From: an uncultured Verrucomicrobiales bacterium | GTDB taxonomy: Bacteria > Verrucomicrobiota > Verrucomicrobiia > Limisphaerales > JACDHS01 | Direction: 5' to 3' | DNA length: 6,904 nt | Assembly: GCA_937983475.1 (NCBI GenBank) | Contig: CALJZV010000016.1 | Coordinates: 1 to 6,904, forward strand | Shown: piece by piece, positions 1 through 5,728 of the stretch | How positions within the stretch are numbered: the stretch's first letter is position 1 | Layout: the number at the start of each line of letters is the position of its first letter | The notes under the pieces: model-generated | Told to the model about the DNA's origin: nothing | What the model saw: only the letters and a program-made list of their open reading frames with translations | The model's database searches: none | Position numbers and translations under genes: made by a program

Positions 1-40
1 TGTTTTTTCGCCGGGAGCACCTGGAGTTTGATTTCTAAAG

Positions 41-82
41 GGAAAAGAAAAAGGCGCGACGGCCCTCATGCCTGTCGCGCCT
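41..82 (-). terminator. Intrinsic terminator downstream of sodA
   Basis: A 9-bp perfect inverted repeat (AGGCGCGAC at 52-60, GTCGCGCCT at 74-82) is extended inward by GGC/GCC with one bulged base. Read on the minus strand it is followed directly by a T-rich run (TTTTTCTTTT). It begins 17 bp past the sodA stop. The plus-strand side has no T run, so it acts on leftward transcripts only. Confidence 0.9.
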
Positions 83-98
83 CTGGAGGAACGAACAC

Positions 99-728
99 CT
101 ATTTCAAAGCCGCCTCGTAATTCCTGGCCACTTCAGACCAGTTAACAACATTCCAGAATGCCTTGAGGTAATCCGGGCGGCGATTTTGGTATTTGAGGTA
201 GTAGGCATGCTCCCAGACATCACACCCCAAGATGGGCTTGCCTTCGCAACCGGCTACAGCTTTGCCCATTATTGGCGAGTCCTGGTTGGCTGTAGAACAG
301 ATTTCCAGCTTGCCGTTGTTCACGACCAGCCATGCCCAACCGCTTCCAAATCGGGTAGTGCCGGCGGCCTCAAATTTTTCCTTAAAGGCGTCAAAACTGC
401 CAAAGGTTGCCTTGATGTCATCGGCAAGCTTGCCCTTGGGCTCACCGCCGGCCTCGGGGCCTAAAATTTTCCAGAACAGCGAATGATTGGCATGGCCACC
501 GCCATTGTTGCGCACCGCGCCACGAATGTCCGCGGGGACGGCGTCCAAATTGCTGACCAACTGCTCCACTGATTTGGATTCCAAATCCGCCTTGCCGGCG
601 ACGGCCTTATTGACATTGGCGACATAGGCTGCGTGATGTTTGCCGTGGTGGATTTCCATGGTTTGCGCGTCAATGTGAGGTTCGAGCGCGTCTTTCGGAT
701 AAGGTAATGGTGGTAATTCGTATGCCAT
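99..728 (-). CDS. sodA: Superoxide dismutase, Mn-type (Fe/Mn family)
   Basis: This 209-residue cytosolic enzyme converts superoxide to oxygen and hydrogen peroxide. There is no signal peptide, and the length matches E. coli SodA (about 206). The predicted metal ligands are His27 (EIHHGKHH), His82 (HANHSLFW), Asp170 and His174 (CDVWEHAYY). The glycines before the second ligand (GGGHANH) and Gln149 in STANQDSP are hallmarks of Mn-type rather than Fe-type enzymes, although cambialistic use cannot be excluded. The ATG start gives the family-typical N-terminus MAYELPPLPY. No convincing Shine-Dalgarno is seen before it; the upstream leader is A/T rich. The gene lies 158 bp downstream of the four-gene cluster, with a possible promoter of its own around 792-820, and ends in a strong terminator. 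The family call is secure; the metal preference is an inference. Confidence 0.96.
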   Translation of the reverse strand: MAYELPPLPYPKDALEPHIDAQTMEIHHGKHHAAYVANVNKAVAGKADLESKSVEQLVSNLDAVPADIRGAVRNNGGGHANHSLFWKILGPEAGGEPKGKLADDIKATFGSFDAFKEKFEAAGTTRFGSGWAWLVVNNGKLEICSTANQDSPIMGKAVAGCEGKPILGCDVWEHAYYLKYQNRRPDYLKAFWNVVNWSEVARNYEAALK

Positions 729-791
729 AAATGTTTACATTTTTTGTCAGCCCAAACGAGGCGACAATTCTTTTTTACTGTTGACGAGCGA

Positions 792-820
792 AACCTAGCA
801 GAGGGATTCCCTCGGCACAA
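792..820 (-). promoter_or_regulatory. Candidate sodA promoter with palindrome in the spacer
   Basis: On the minus strand TTGTGC (815-820) and TAGGTT (792-797) are separated by exactly 17 bp, and a TG dinucleotide one base before the -10 gives an extended -10 look. Each hexamer matches the sigma-70 consensus at only 3 of 6 positions. The spacer contains the palindrome GAGGG-ATT-CCCTC (801-813), placed like a repressor operator. The leader to the sodA ATG would be about 57 nt. This is a weak prediction. Confidence 0.25.
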
Positions 821-842
821 GGGGGAGAATGCTAGGGCATTC
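794..842 (-). other. Overlapping inverted repeats between the four-gene cluster and sodA
   Basis: Three inverted repeats are packed into about 50 bp: GAATGC/GCATTC (827-832 and 837-842, loop TAGG), GAGGG/CCCTC (801-805 and 809-813), and CCTAGCA/TGCTAGG (794-800 and 830-836). The last uses bases that also form the first hairpin, so the two structures exclude each other in RNA. No T run follows any of them on the minus strand, so none looks like an intrinsic terminator. A role is not known; an attenuator, operator or mRNA-end structure are all possible. Confidence 0.4.
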
Positions 843-886
843 CCTGAATCAAACTGGACCGCAAGAGGTGCGCCACGCGCTCAAAA

Positions 887-1453
887 TCACTCAGCTTTGT
901 CCGCACCCATAAATTCAGCGTAATATTTGCGACCGCACTCGGGGCAGAAGCCGTGGCTGAACATCGCATCCGTTCGCTTGGAGATATAAGCTTCAATGGG
1001 CTGCCACACATTGTCGGCGTCGCGAATTTTCTTGCAGTAGCAGCAGATGGGCAGAATGCCTTCCAACATTTTGACCTCCTTTTCCAAAGCCTTGGTGTGT
1101 TTGGCCTGCCGATCTATGAGAAAGGCAAATGTTGAGAGCACGGCAATGCGAATGCACATGTTGACAGCGGCATCCCCTATTGTCCATGGGACGGTCCAAA
1201 TGTGGGAATAAAAGAAACGCACTACGGGAAGGCATACGGCGAAAAGCAATCCCACCCGCCAGCCTCGATTCCACGAAGCAACGGCCACGGGAAATATAAA
1301 AGTCACGGGAAACTGAATGAACGGCCCGCTGACGAAATCGACCCATAAAATGATACCCGATCCAACAACCCATGTGATGGGTTTAAGGAAAAAAACGGCA
1401 ACTTTCAAAAAACGGGATCGTAAGCGGTCTCTTTGAGGGGGCAAAGCGTTCAC
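887..1453 (-). CDS. Four-helix membrane protein with C-terminal CxxC...CxxC motif
   Basis: A 188-residue protein of unknown function. Hydrophobic segments at about residues 22-40, 45-61, 66-83 and 95-114 suggest four membrane helices. A short charged helix (about 115-131, likely coiled coil) leads to a cytoplasmic tail with Cys137/Cys140 (ICCYC, Cys138 adjacent) and Cys170/Cys173 (FCPEC), plus His167. The tail pattern PICxxCKKIRD...W...E.YI...FSHGxCPxC is one I recognise from the ends of response regulators and PAS/GGDEF sensor proteins, where it looks like a small zinc- or redox-binding module. No kinase, GGDEF or DNA-binding domain is present. The start is GTG, overlapping the hisH stop as GTGA, and no Shine-Dalgarno is seen, so translation is probably coupled to hisH. 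It may be a membrane sensor or redox protein; the function is inferred weakly. Confidence 0.85.
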   Translation of the reverse strand: MNALPPQRDRLRSRFLKVAVFFLKPITWVVGSGIILWVDFVSGPFIQFPVTFIFPVAVASWNRGWRVGLLFAVCLPVVRFFYSHIWTVPWTIGDAAVNMCIRIAVLSTFAFLIDRQAKHTKALEKEVKMLEGILPICCYCKKIRDADNVWQPIEAYISKRTDAMFSHGFCPECGRKYYAEFMGADKAE

Positions 1454-2073
1454 ATGGCCGATGCTAACGCAACGAAGTTTCTGAGCAATTGCAAACCGAC
1501 GCCCTGGCTTTTTTCCGGGTGAAACTGCGTGGCAAACACATTGTCCTTCCAGATGGAGGAGGCAAAAGGCAGTCCGTAATTGGTGCGGGTCGCAACGATG
1601 GATTCATCCTGCGGCTCCGGGAAAAAACTATGCACAAAATACACGTAACTGCCGCTTTCAATTCCGCGATACAAGGGACACTTGTCTTGGATGATTTCAA
1701 TCTGGTTCCACCCGATTTGGGGAATTTTCAGCCCGGACTGATCGGCGAACCGACGGACTTTGCCTTTGAACAAACAAAAACCCAAGGCGCAACTGTTGAA
1801 CTCCTCGCTTCGTTCAAACAGCGCCTGGTAGCCGACGCAAATCCCCAGAAACGGGCGTCCCGAGCCAATGAAATTTTTCACCCCAGCGATGAGTTCCTGC
1901 TTTTGAAGCGCGTTGACACAATCATCGAACGCCCCCACGCCCGGCAAAACGACAGCGCGAACATCCCGGATTTGCTCAGCCTTGGTGACGACCTGGACGC
2001 TGGCGCCCACCTTTCGCAGGGCGCGCTCAACACTGCGCAAGTTGCCGGAGCCGTAATCAATCAACGCTATCAC
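1450..2073 (-). CDS. hisH: Imidazole glycerol phosphate synthase, glutaminase subunit HisH
   Basis: This class I glutamine amidotransferase subunit releases ammonia from glutamine and passes it to HisF, which makes imidazole glycerol phosphate and AICAR in histidine synthesis. Its 207 residues match the family (about 200). The N-terminus IALIDYGSGNLRSV, the PGVGAF loop (44-49) and the nucleophile Cys79 in GICVGYQ are present, as are His185 and Glu187 of the triad (FHPEKSQ). The interface segment reads PQIGWN (118-123) where most homologues I recall have PHIGWN, and GICVGYQ replaces the common GICLGMQ; both look conservative. The GTG start (GTG-ATA-GCG) gives the family N-terminus. There is no strong Shine-Dalgarno, and 69 bp separate it from the upstream gene. 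hisF is not in the window, and hisA lies about 2.6 kb away behind unrelated genes. Confidence 0.96.
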   Translation of the reverse strand: MIALIDYGSGNLRSVERALRKVGASVQVVTKAEQIRDVRAVVLPGVGAFDDCVNALQKQELIAGVKNFIGSGRPFLGICVGYQALFERSEEFNSCALGFCLFKGKVRRFADQSGLKIPQIGWNQIEIIQDKCPLYRGIESGSYVYFVHSFFPEPQDESIVATRTNYGLPFASSIWKDNVFATQFHPEKSQGVGLQLLRNFVALASAM

Positions 2074-2142
2074 GCCGCAAGGCTAACAGCCGGCTTCAGA
2101 GGGTCAAGCAGGGGCTGATTAACTGGCCGCTTAGCCGAGTTC

Positions 2143-3252
2143 TCAAATATTATCCGCAACCGGCTCTGCCTGAGTAATTTCTTCCAAGTGCTGACGGTCC
2201 TTGAGGCAGAGGTAAACAATGCCTCCAACGATGCTCCAAAACAAACCACCCGCATAGACCAGCAATGACAGCGACAGGGCAGGCGTGGCTGGCACTGCTA
2301 TTTCCGGCACGGCGAGCATCAGCACAAACAGGTTTTCACGAACGCCCAGACCGCTCGGGGTAATGGGCAAAGCTGAAATGCAATAAATAATCGGCACGAT
2401 CACGAACAACACCGTCGGAGCAATCTCGAGAGACAGGCCTCGGCTTAAGGCCATCACCTGAAACACGCAGGCCGCATTGATGGCCATGGACAAAATAAAC
2501 GCCTTCAATAAAAAACCGCGGCTGGGGCCGAACTGGCGGCAGGAAAGCAGCACACGTTCGATGAGTTCGCCCTTCGGCAACCGGCGAATCCAGCCTCGCG
2601 CCCCGGGCATGATCTTGGAAACGCCTCCCCAGAACGCCAGCATGAGAACCAGAGTGCAGCCCCCTAAAAGCGCCAAAATCAACAGCGCGGTCGCCCCCAG
2701 ACGCTCATGTTCCCAAAGGAGCGCGCGGTTGGGCAACATCATGACAGCAGCGAAAAACAACATGGACCACAATCCCAGCAACCGGTCCACAAACACCGTC
2801 GTCACAGCCTCGGCTTTCTTGTGATGGGTTTCGCGCGCCGCATAATACGCCTTCATCAAATCACCACCGCTGGAGCCGAGCAGAAAGGAATTGAAAAAAT
2901 GGGCAACCAGGGAAATTTCCAAAGCGCGGCCAATGGGCAAATGAAGCCCCTGAACTTCCAGTGCCATTCGCCACCGCAGCACCCCAAGGATGATTATCAG
3001 GCCCACGAACCCCAGTGACAATCCAAAGGCCAGAGGCTTGACCGATGCCAAGGTGTGCCACAGTTCAGTGGGGCCCAATTTCCATGCCAGCTTCCATTGC
3101 TCGGGCTTGGAAAGAGCCCGCCAGTCAATTCCTTGCTCTTTTGCCGCCAGTTGGGCTTCGTTGGAGAATATCGCGTGAAAAATCCAGGCTAGCAGTACCG
3201 CGCAGACGATTATCCGCCAGGCCACATTCCACATTTTCCGGCCAGCATTCAC
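2143..3252 (-). CDS. UPF0104 / LPG-synthase-TM-like integral membrane protein
   Basis: A 369-residue polytopic membrane protein with about eight hydrophobic segments (roughly 9-28, 74-92, 110-127, 152-172, 187-209, 249-268, 278-296, 322-349). Family signatures are the central FNSFLLGSSGGDLMKAYYAAR stretch (120-140, with the GGD motif), an arginine-containing helix starting VDRLLG (155-160), and PITPSGLGVRE (296-306). These match the transmembrane domain of lysylphosphatidylglycerol synthases and the YbhN/AglD relatives, thought to act on lipid-linked substrates. The soluble aminoacyl-transferase half of true MprF is absent, so aminoacyl-lipid synthesis should not be assumed. Residues 31-70 form a soluble, charged stretch after the first helix. 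The start is GTG, in a GTGA overlap with the stop of the upstream isomerase-like gene, and a GGGG run lies about 6 nt upstream. An ATG at codon 7 is an alternative. The family is confident; the substrate is unknown. Confidence 0.9.
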   Translation of the reverse strand: MNAGRKMWNVAWRIIVCAVLLAWIFHAIFSNEAQLAAKEQGIDWRALSKPEQWKLAWKLGPTELWHTLASVKPLAFGLSLGFVGLIIILGVLRWRMALEVQGLHLPIGRALEISLVAHFFNSFLLGSSGGDLMKAYYAARETHHKKAEAVTTVFVDRLLGLWSMLFFAAVMMLPNRALLWEHERLGATALLILALLGGCTLVLMLAFWGGVSKIMPGARGWIRRLPKGELIERVLLSCRQFGPSRGFLLKAFILSMAINAACVFQVMALSRGLSLEIAPTVLFVIVPIIYCISALPITPSGLGVRENLFVLMLAVPEIAVPATPALSLSLLVYAGGLFWSIVGGIVYLCLKDRQHLEEITQAEPVADNI

Positions 3253-4163
3253 TCCTCACCCCAAAGTCGTTTGATGTGGGTGACACCGCCGAGAACCTCC
3301 TCCGGCGTCAAACCCGGCTTGAACTCGAAAACTTTGATGTGACGCGGCTCCACCATCGGCTTTAAAGCCGCAAAATCGATGATGCCACTCCCCGGAGGGT
3401 TATGGTCACGCGTCGGGAACTTGACATCATGAATATGGAATCCATGCAATCGCTTGACCATGGACTCAAGCAACAGCCGATGATGCACAAAACCCAATTG
3501 CTCCTTGATTTGGGCATGACCCGTGTCATGCCAGTAACCCACCAGCGGATTGTCAAACCGCTTGAAGAAAAATGAAAGATCGCTCTCCAAGGGAATTTCC
3601 TCCAGTGCCTCGCGGTTTTCGACACCCAGTTTGATGTCATGCTTTTGGGCCACTTCAACAATCCGTTCGAGCATGGCGTAGGCGTTTTCGACAAATTTTT
3701 CCTTCTTGTCCTCGCGCTTTTCCATGACCTCGGCGCAGAGCTTGTCGTATTTTGGCGTGTTCTGCTGGCCATTTTCGATCATTTCTCCGAGGCGATCGGT
3801 GTAATTGCGCATGGCAATGCTGCCCATGTGCAGCACCACTAATTGAGCGCCAACCCGGGCGGCGGTCTCAATGGTTTTGACCGTATGCTTGAAGGCAAGT
3901 TCCCGCTCGCGGGCATCCGGCGAAGTAAACTGGTATAAATTGGGAGCCGGATGGTTTACTCCCAGTGGGAGTGGGCAGAAATTATGGAGGGTGGATATTT
4001 TAATTTCTCCGGCATCCACCGCATCGAAAATGCCGGGGAGCAGGCTGATGCGAATGCCGTGGCTTAACTCGGCATAGTCAAAGCCCAAATCCCGGATTTC
4101 CCGAAGCATTATCCGGCCATCCGTGTGGCGATACGAGTTCCAACAAGTGGAAAGTGAATACAT
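3249..4163 (-). CDS. Sugar phosphate isomerase/epimerase-like TIM-barrel protein
   Basis: A soluble protein of 304 residues from this start, in the xylose isomerase-like TIM barrel / AP endonuclease 2 superfamily. Metal-binding residues expected for the fold are visible: Glu182 (LGVENRE), Asp213 and His216 (GYWHDTGHAQ), His245 (HIHDVK) and Glu280 (KVFEFKPG). The WHDTGHA motif is characteristic of sugar phosphate isomerases/epimerases and hydroxypyruvate isomerase relatives rather than DNA repair enzymes. Residues about 126-155 form a charged insert (GQQNTPKYDKLCAEVMEKREDKKEKF). The ATG at 4163 gives MYSLSTCWNSYRHTDG; a TTG two codons upstream (4169) is also possible, and neither has a clear Shine-Dalgarno. 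The gene heads the four-gene leftward cluster, overlapping the next by 4 bp. Substrate not recognisable; coupling to a membrane lipid-type protein may hint at envelope sugar or lipid metabolism, but that is speculation. Confidence 0.92.
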   Translation of the reverse strand: MYSLSTCWNSYRHTDGRIMLREIRDLGFDYAELSHGIRISLLPGIFDAVDAGEIKISTLHNFCPLPLGVNHPAPNLYQFTSPDARERELAFKHTVKTIETAARVGAQLVVLHMGSIAMRNYTDRLGEMIENGQQNTPKYDKLCAEVMEKREDKKEKFVENAYAMLERIVEVAQKHDIKLGVENREALEEIPLESDLSFFFKRFDNPLVGYWHDTGHAQIKEQLGFVHHRLLLESMVKRLHGFHIHDVKFPTRDHNPPGSGIIDFAALKPMVEPRHIKVFEFKPGLTPEEVLGGVTHIKRLWGEE

Positions 4164-4170
4164 ATCCAAA

Positions 4171-4215
4171 CTAAACCGCTAAACCGCGCCTGCCTCTGCG
4201 ACCGCATCCTGCGGT
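4171..4215. other. Tandem 8-bp repeat and small hairpin upstream of the isomerase-like gene
   Basis: CTAAACCG occurs twice back to back (4171-4178, 4179-4186), just upstream of the isomerase-like start. A perfect hairpin ACCGCA-TCC-TGCGGT sits at 4201-4215, between this repeat and the rpsU terminator. No convincing promoter could be placed here for the leftward cluster. The elements could be regulatory or chance. Confidence 0.3.
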
Positions 4216-4221
4216 TCAAGA

Positions 4222-4268
4222 CAAATAAAATGCCGGATGCAGTCCTGAAAAGTGAACCACATCCGGCA
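4222..4268 (-). terminator. Intrinsic terminator downstream of rpsU
   Basis: A 9-bp perfect inverted repeat (TGCCGGATG at 4231-4239, CATCCGGCA at 4260-4268) with a 20-nt loop is followed on the minus strand by TTTTATTT (4223-4230). It starts 22 bp after the rpsU stop and separates rpsU from the downstream four-gene cluster. Confidence 0.88.
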
Positions 4269-4290
4269 ATTGGAATTCAACAGTTTACGC

Positions 4291-4488
4291 TTATTGTTCG
4301 GCGTAACGGGCGCTCAACATCGCAGAAAACCGAGCCACTTTTTCCTTGCGGCGGCGGCGTTCGCTTGGCTTTTCGTAGTGCCGGTGGTTGCGCACTTCCT
4401 TCAAAATGCCTTCACGATCAATCTTCTTCTTCAAGCGGCGCAATGCCTTGTCAACAGATTCGCCTTTTTTAAGTTTAATTTCGGTCAC
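4291..4488 (-). CDS. rpsU: 30S ribosomal protein bS21
   Basis: A 65-residue, highly basic protein of the small ribosomal subunit, which sits near the anti-Shine-Dalgarno end of 16S rRNA and affects initiation. The features are those of the family: the N-terminus TEIKLKKGESVDKALRRLKKK, the following REGILKEVRNHRHYEKPSERRRRK segment, and the short length (family 55-75). The start codon is GTG (4486-4488), preceded by AAGGAA at 4499-4504 with a 10-nt gap. The gene forms a complete single transcription unit: near-consensus promoter (4570-4598), a leader hairpin (4514-4550), ribosome binding site and terminator. Readthrough from hisA is also possible because no clear terminator separates them. Confidence 0.96.
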   Translation of the reverse strand: MTEIKLKKGESVDKALRRLKKKIDREGILKEVRNHRHYEKPSERRRRKEKVARFSAMLSARYAEQ

Positions 4489-4498
4489 TAAAAATCAC

Positions 4499-4504
4499 TT
4501 CCTT
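4499..4504 (-). promoter_or_regulatory. Ribosome binding site of rpsU
   Basis: AAGGAA on the minus strand lies 10 nt before the GTG start and supports that start over any internal one. It begins 9 nt after the base of the leader hairpin at 4514-4550, close enough for a leader-binding protein to affect initiation. Confidence 0.75.
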
Positions 4505-4513
4505 TCTTGAGCT

Positions 4514-4550
4514 GGGCCTGAAGTCGGCACTGCCGCCGATGTCAGGTCCC
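4514..4550 (-). promoter_or_regulatory. Leader hairpin of rpsU mRNA
   Basis: On the minus strand the RNA can fold as GGG/CCC, a bulged A, CCTGA/TCAGG, a 2x2 internal loop (CA opposite CT), TCGGC/GCCGA and a 6-nt loop GGCAGT. This makes about 13 base pairs inside a predicted leader of about 75 nt. No T run follows, so it is not a terminator. The position, between the promoter and the ribosome binding site of a ribosomal-protein gene, fits an autoregulatory leader; that role is inferred. Confidence 0.55.
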
Positions 4551-4569
4551 TTTGAAATCAGGGGTGGCG

Positions 4570-4598
4570 AGAATAGTTTTGAGGCAGCGGGGTGTCAA
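4570..4598 (-). promoter_or_regulatory. Sigma-70-type promoter of rpsU
   Basis: On the minus strand a perfect TTGACA (4593-4598) is followed, after exactly 17 bp, by TATTCT (4570-4575, 4 of 6 matches to TATAAT). The expected start site is near 4563, about 75 nt before the GTG of rpsU. This is the best promoter match in the window. Confidence 0.75.
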
Positions 4599-4643
4599 CC
4601 GGCAAAATCAAGTTTTTTGACGGTTAGAAACATCCCAGACAAT

Positions 4644-5420
4644 TCATGCAGTTTTACCGTTGGCAAGCTGACGATTGAACGCCACGGCTTCATCATACTT
4701 AACCCCCTTTCCACCAAATATATCCAGTGCTGAACCAATGGTTAAATACACCCTCCCCCGTCCGCATTCGGCAACGCGCGCCAAATCCGTTATGGAACTG
4801 GCTCCTCCAGCGTAGGTTGCAGGGATGGGCGTCCACCTTCCAACCTCCGAAACCAACTTCATGTCCACTCCTTGGCATAACCCCTCCACGTCAGCAGCGT
4901 GAATGAGAAATTCATCACACCAACCAGCCAGTTGCTCAAGCGTATCACGGTTGACTTTCAAATCGGTAAACCGCTGCCACCGGTCCGTGACAACGAAGTA
5001 GTCCTCGCCCCGCCGGCGACAGCTCAGGTCCAACACAAGACGGTTTTTCCCGACCTGATTGACCAAAGCTTTTAATCGGTCCCAATCCAGTTGGCCATCG
5101 CGAAAAACCCAGGATGTGACAATGACATGCGACGCGCCCGCATCCAGCCATGCCGTCGCATTGTCGGCGCGAATCCCGCCGCCAACATGCAGTCCACCGG
5201 GATACGCCGCCAAAGCTTCCCGCGCGGCAGCCTCATTGCCCGGTCCAAGCATGATGACGTGCCCCCCTTTAAGCCCGTCACGTTTATAAAGCTCGGCGTA
5301 CCACGCTGCAGAACGATCCGAAACGAAGTTCGTGCGCAGAGTCGATTCATCCTCGGAAAGGGTGCCGCCTACAATTTGTTTTACCTTGCCTTCGTGAAGG
5401 TCAATGCAGGGTCGGAACAT
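4644..5420 (-). CDS. hisA: ProFAR isomerase, eukaryotic (HIS6) type
   Basis: A (beta/alpha)8 enzyme that isomerises ProFAR to PRFAR in histidine synthesis. From the ATG at 5420 it has 258 residues, close to yeast His6 (261). It follows the fungal/plant form rather than standard bacterial HisA: CIDLHEGKVKQIVGG (5-19), TNFVS (30-34), GGHVIMLGPGNEAAAREAL (52-70), VIVTSWVF (99-106), LDLSCRR (130-136), EFLIHAADVEGLC (170-182), TYAGGAS (202-208) and LTIGSALDIFGG (226-237). Asp7 and Asp131 are the likely general acid/base pair; VGGGI and YAGGAS are phosphate-binding loops. The open frame continues 37 codons upstream to a GTG at 5531, but that part has no family similarity, and ATG 5420 has GGAG three bases upstream, so the shorter form is preferred. 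No clear terminator follows; rpsU begins 155 bp downstream. Confidence 0.95.
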   Translation of the reverse strand: MFRPCIDLHEGKVKQIVGGTLSEDESTLRTNFVSDRSAAWYAELYKRDGLKGGHVIMLGPGNEAAAREALAAYPGGLHVGGGIRADNATAWLDAGASHVIVTSWVFRDGQLDWDRLKALVNQVGKNRLVLDLSCRRRGEDYFVVTDRWQRFTDLKVNRDTLEQLAGWCDEFLIHAADVEGLCQGVDMKLVSEVGRWTPIPATYAGGASSITDLARVAECGRGRVYLTIGSALDIFGGKGVKYDEAVAFNRQLANGKTA

Positions 5421-5626
5421 ACGCTCCAAAGTAAGTGAGCCAAGGCAAACTTCAAAGCTCGACCTGTGACTTTTTCCATGCGTGCCTTTCCGCTTTAAGA
5501 GACAAGGACGAAAAGCGCAACCAAGCTTCACGAGGATACCCCCAAAAACACTTCATTTCGGGGATTGAAGGCGGCATAAATTGTTAATAACGAGTGAATA
5601 AAATTTTCCAAAAAATTTCCTTGCCG

Positions 5627-5642
5627 CCACAATATATGGTGT
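5627..5642 (+). promoter_or_regulatory. Putative NrdR box 1
   Basis: The 16-bp site CCACAATATATGGTGT matches the remembered NrdR box consensus aCaCwAtATaTwGtgt at 14 of 16 positions, including the central ATAT and the outer CAC/GTG. NrdR represses ribonucleotide reductase genes when dATP is abundant. It lies 154 bp upstream of nrdJ, the expected target class. Confidence 0.65.
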
Positions 5643-5658
5643 TACGTTCGTTCCCGCT

Positions 5659-5674
5659 CCCCAACAAGTGGGGT
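5659..5674 (+). promoter_or_regulatory. Putative NrdR box 2 (degenerate)
   Basis: CCCCAACAAGTGGGGT matches the NrdR consensus at only 9 of 16 positions but keeps the outer palindromic layout. It starts exactly 32 bp after box 1, the three-helical-turn spacing typical of paired NrdR boxes. The same bases form a 5-bp hairpin (CCCCA/TGGGG) followed by a T-rich stretch, so a short terminator-like element is an alternative reading. Confidence 0.35.
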
Positions 5675-5728
5675 ATTTTCTTGGATTTTCTGTAAAAACC
5701 CTTGAAAACTGCCCCTTAGAGCAATGTG

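Noticed and set aside
461..820. 119-codon open frame on the minus strand overlapping the start of sodA
   Set aside because: It is another frame of the sodA coding region; its composition has no family signature, while sodA in the overlapping frame is unambiguous.
1489..2118. 209-codon open frame on the plus strand
   Set aside because: It lies antisense across nearly all of hisH, whose catalytic triad and motifs are intact. The frame has no recognisable domain or ribosome binding site.
2081..2136. Inverted repeats (GGCTAA/TTAGCC and the palindrome AGCCGGCT) in the 69-bp gap before hisH
   Set aside because: Short arms with large loops and no T run; not distinguishable from chance, and not a convincing terminator or promoter.
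2143..3252. Calling this gene mprF (lysylphosphatidylglycerol synthase)
   Set aside because: Only the membrane domain is present; the aminoacyl-transferase domain that defines the enzyme is missing.
4600..4660. Possible hisA terminator from ACGGT/ACCGT arms
   Set aside because: Only five base pairs with a loop of about 30 nt and no good T tract; too weak to call.
5421..5531. N-terminal extension of hisA to a GTG at 5531
   Set aside because: The 37 extra residues show no similarity to the family, which begins at the CIDLHEGK strand; the ATG at 5420 has an SD-like GGAG and gives the normal length.
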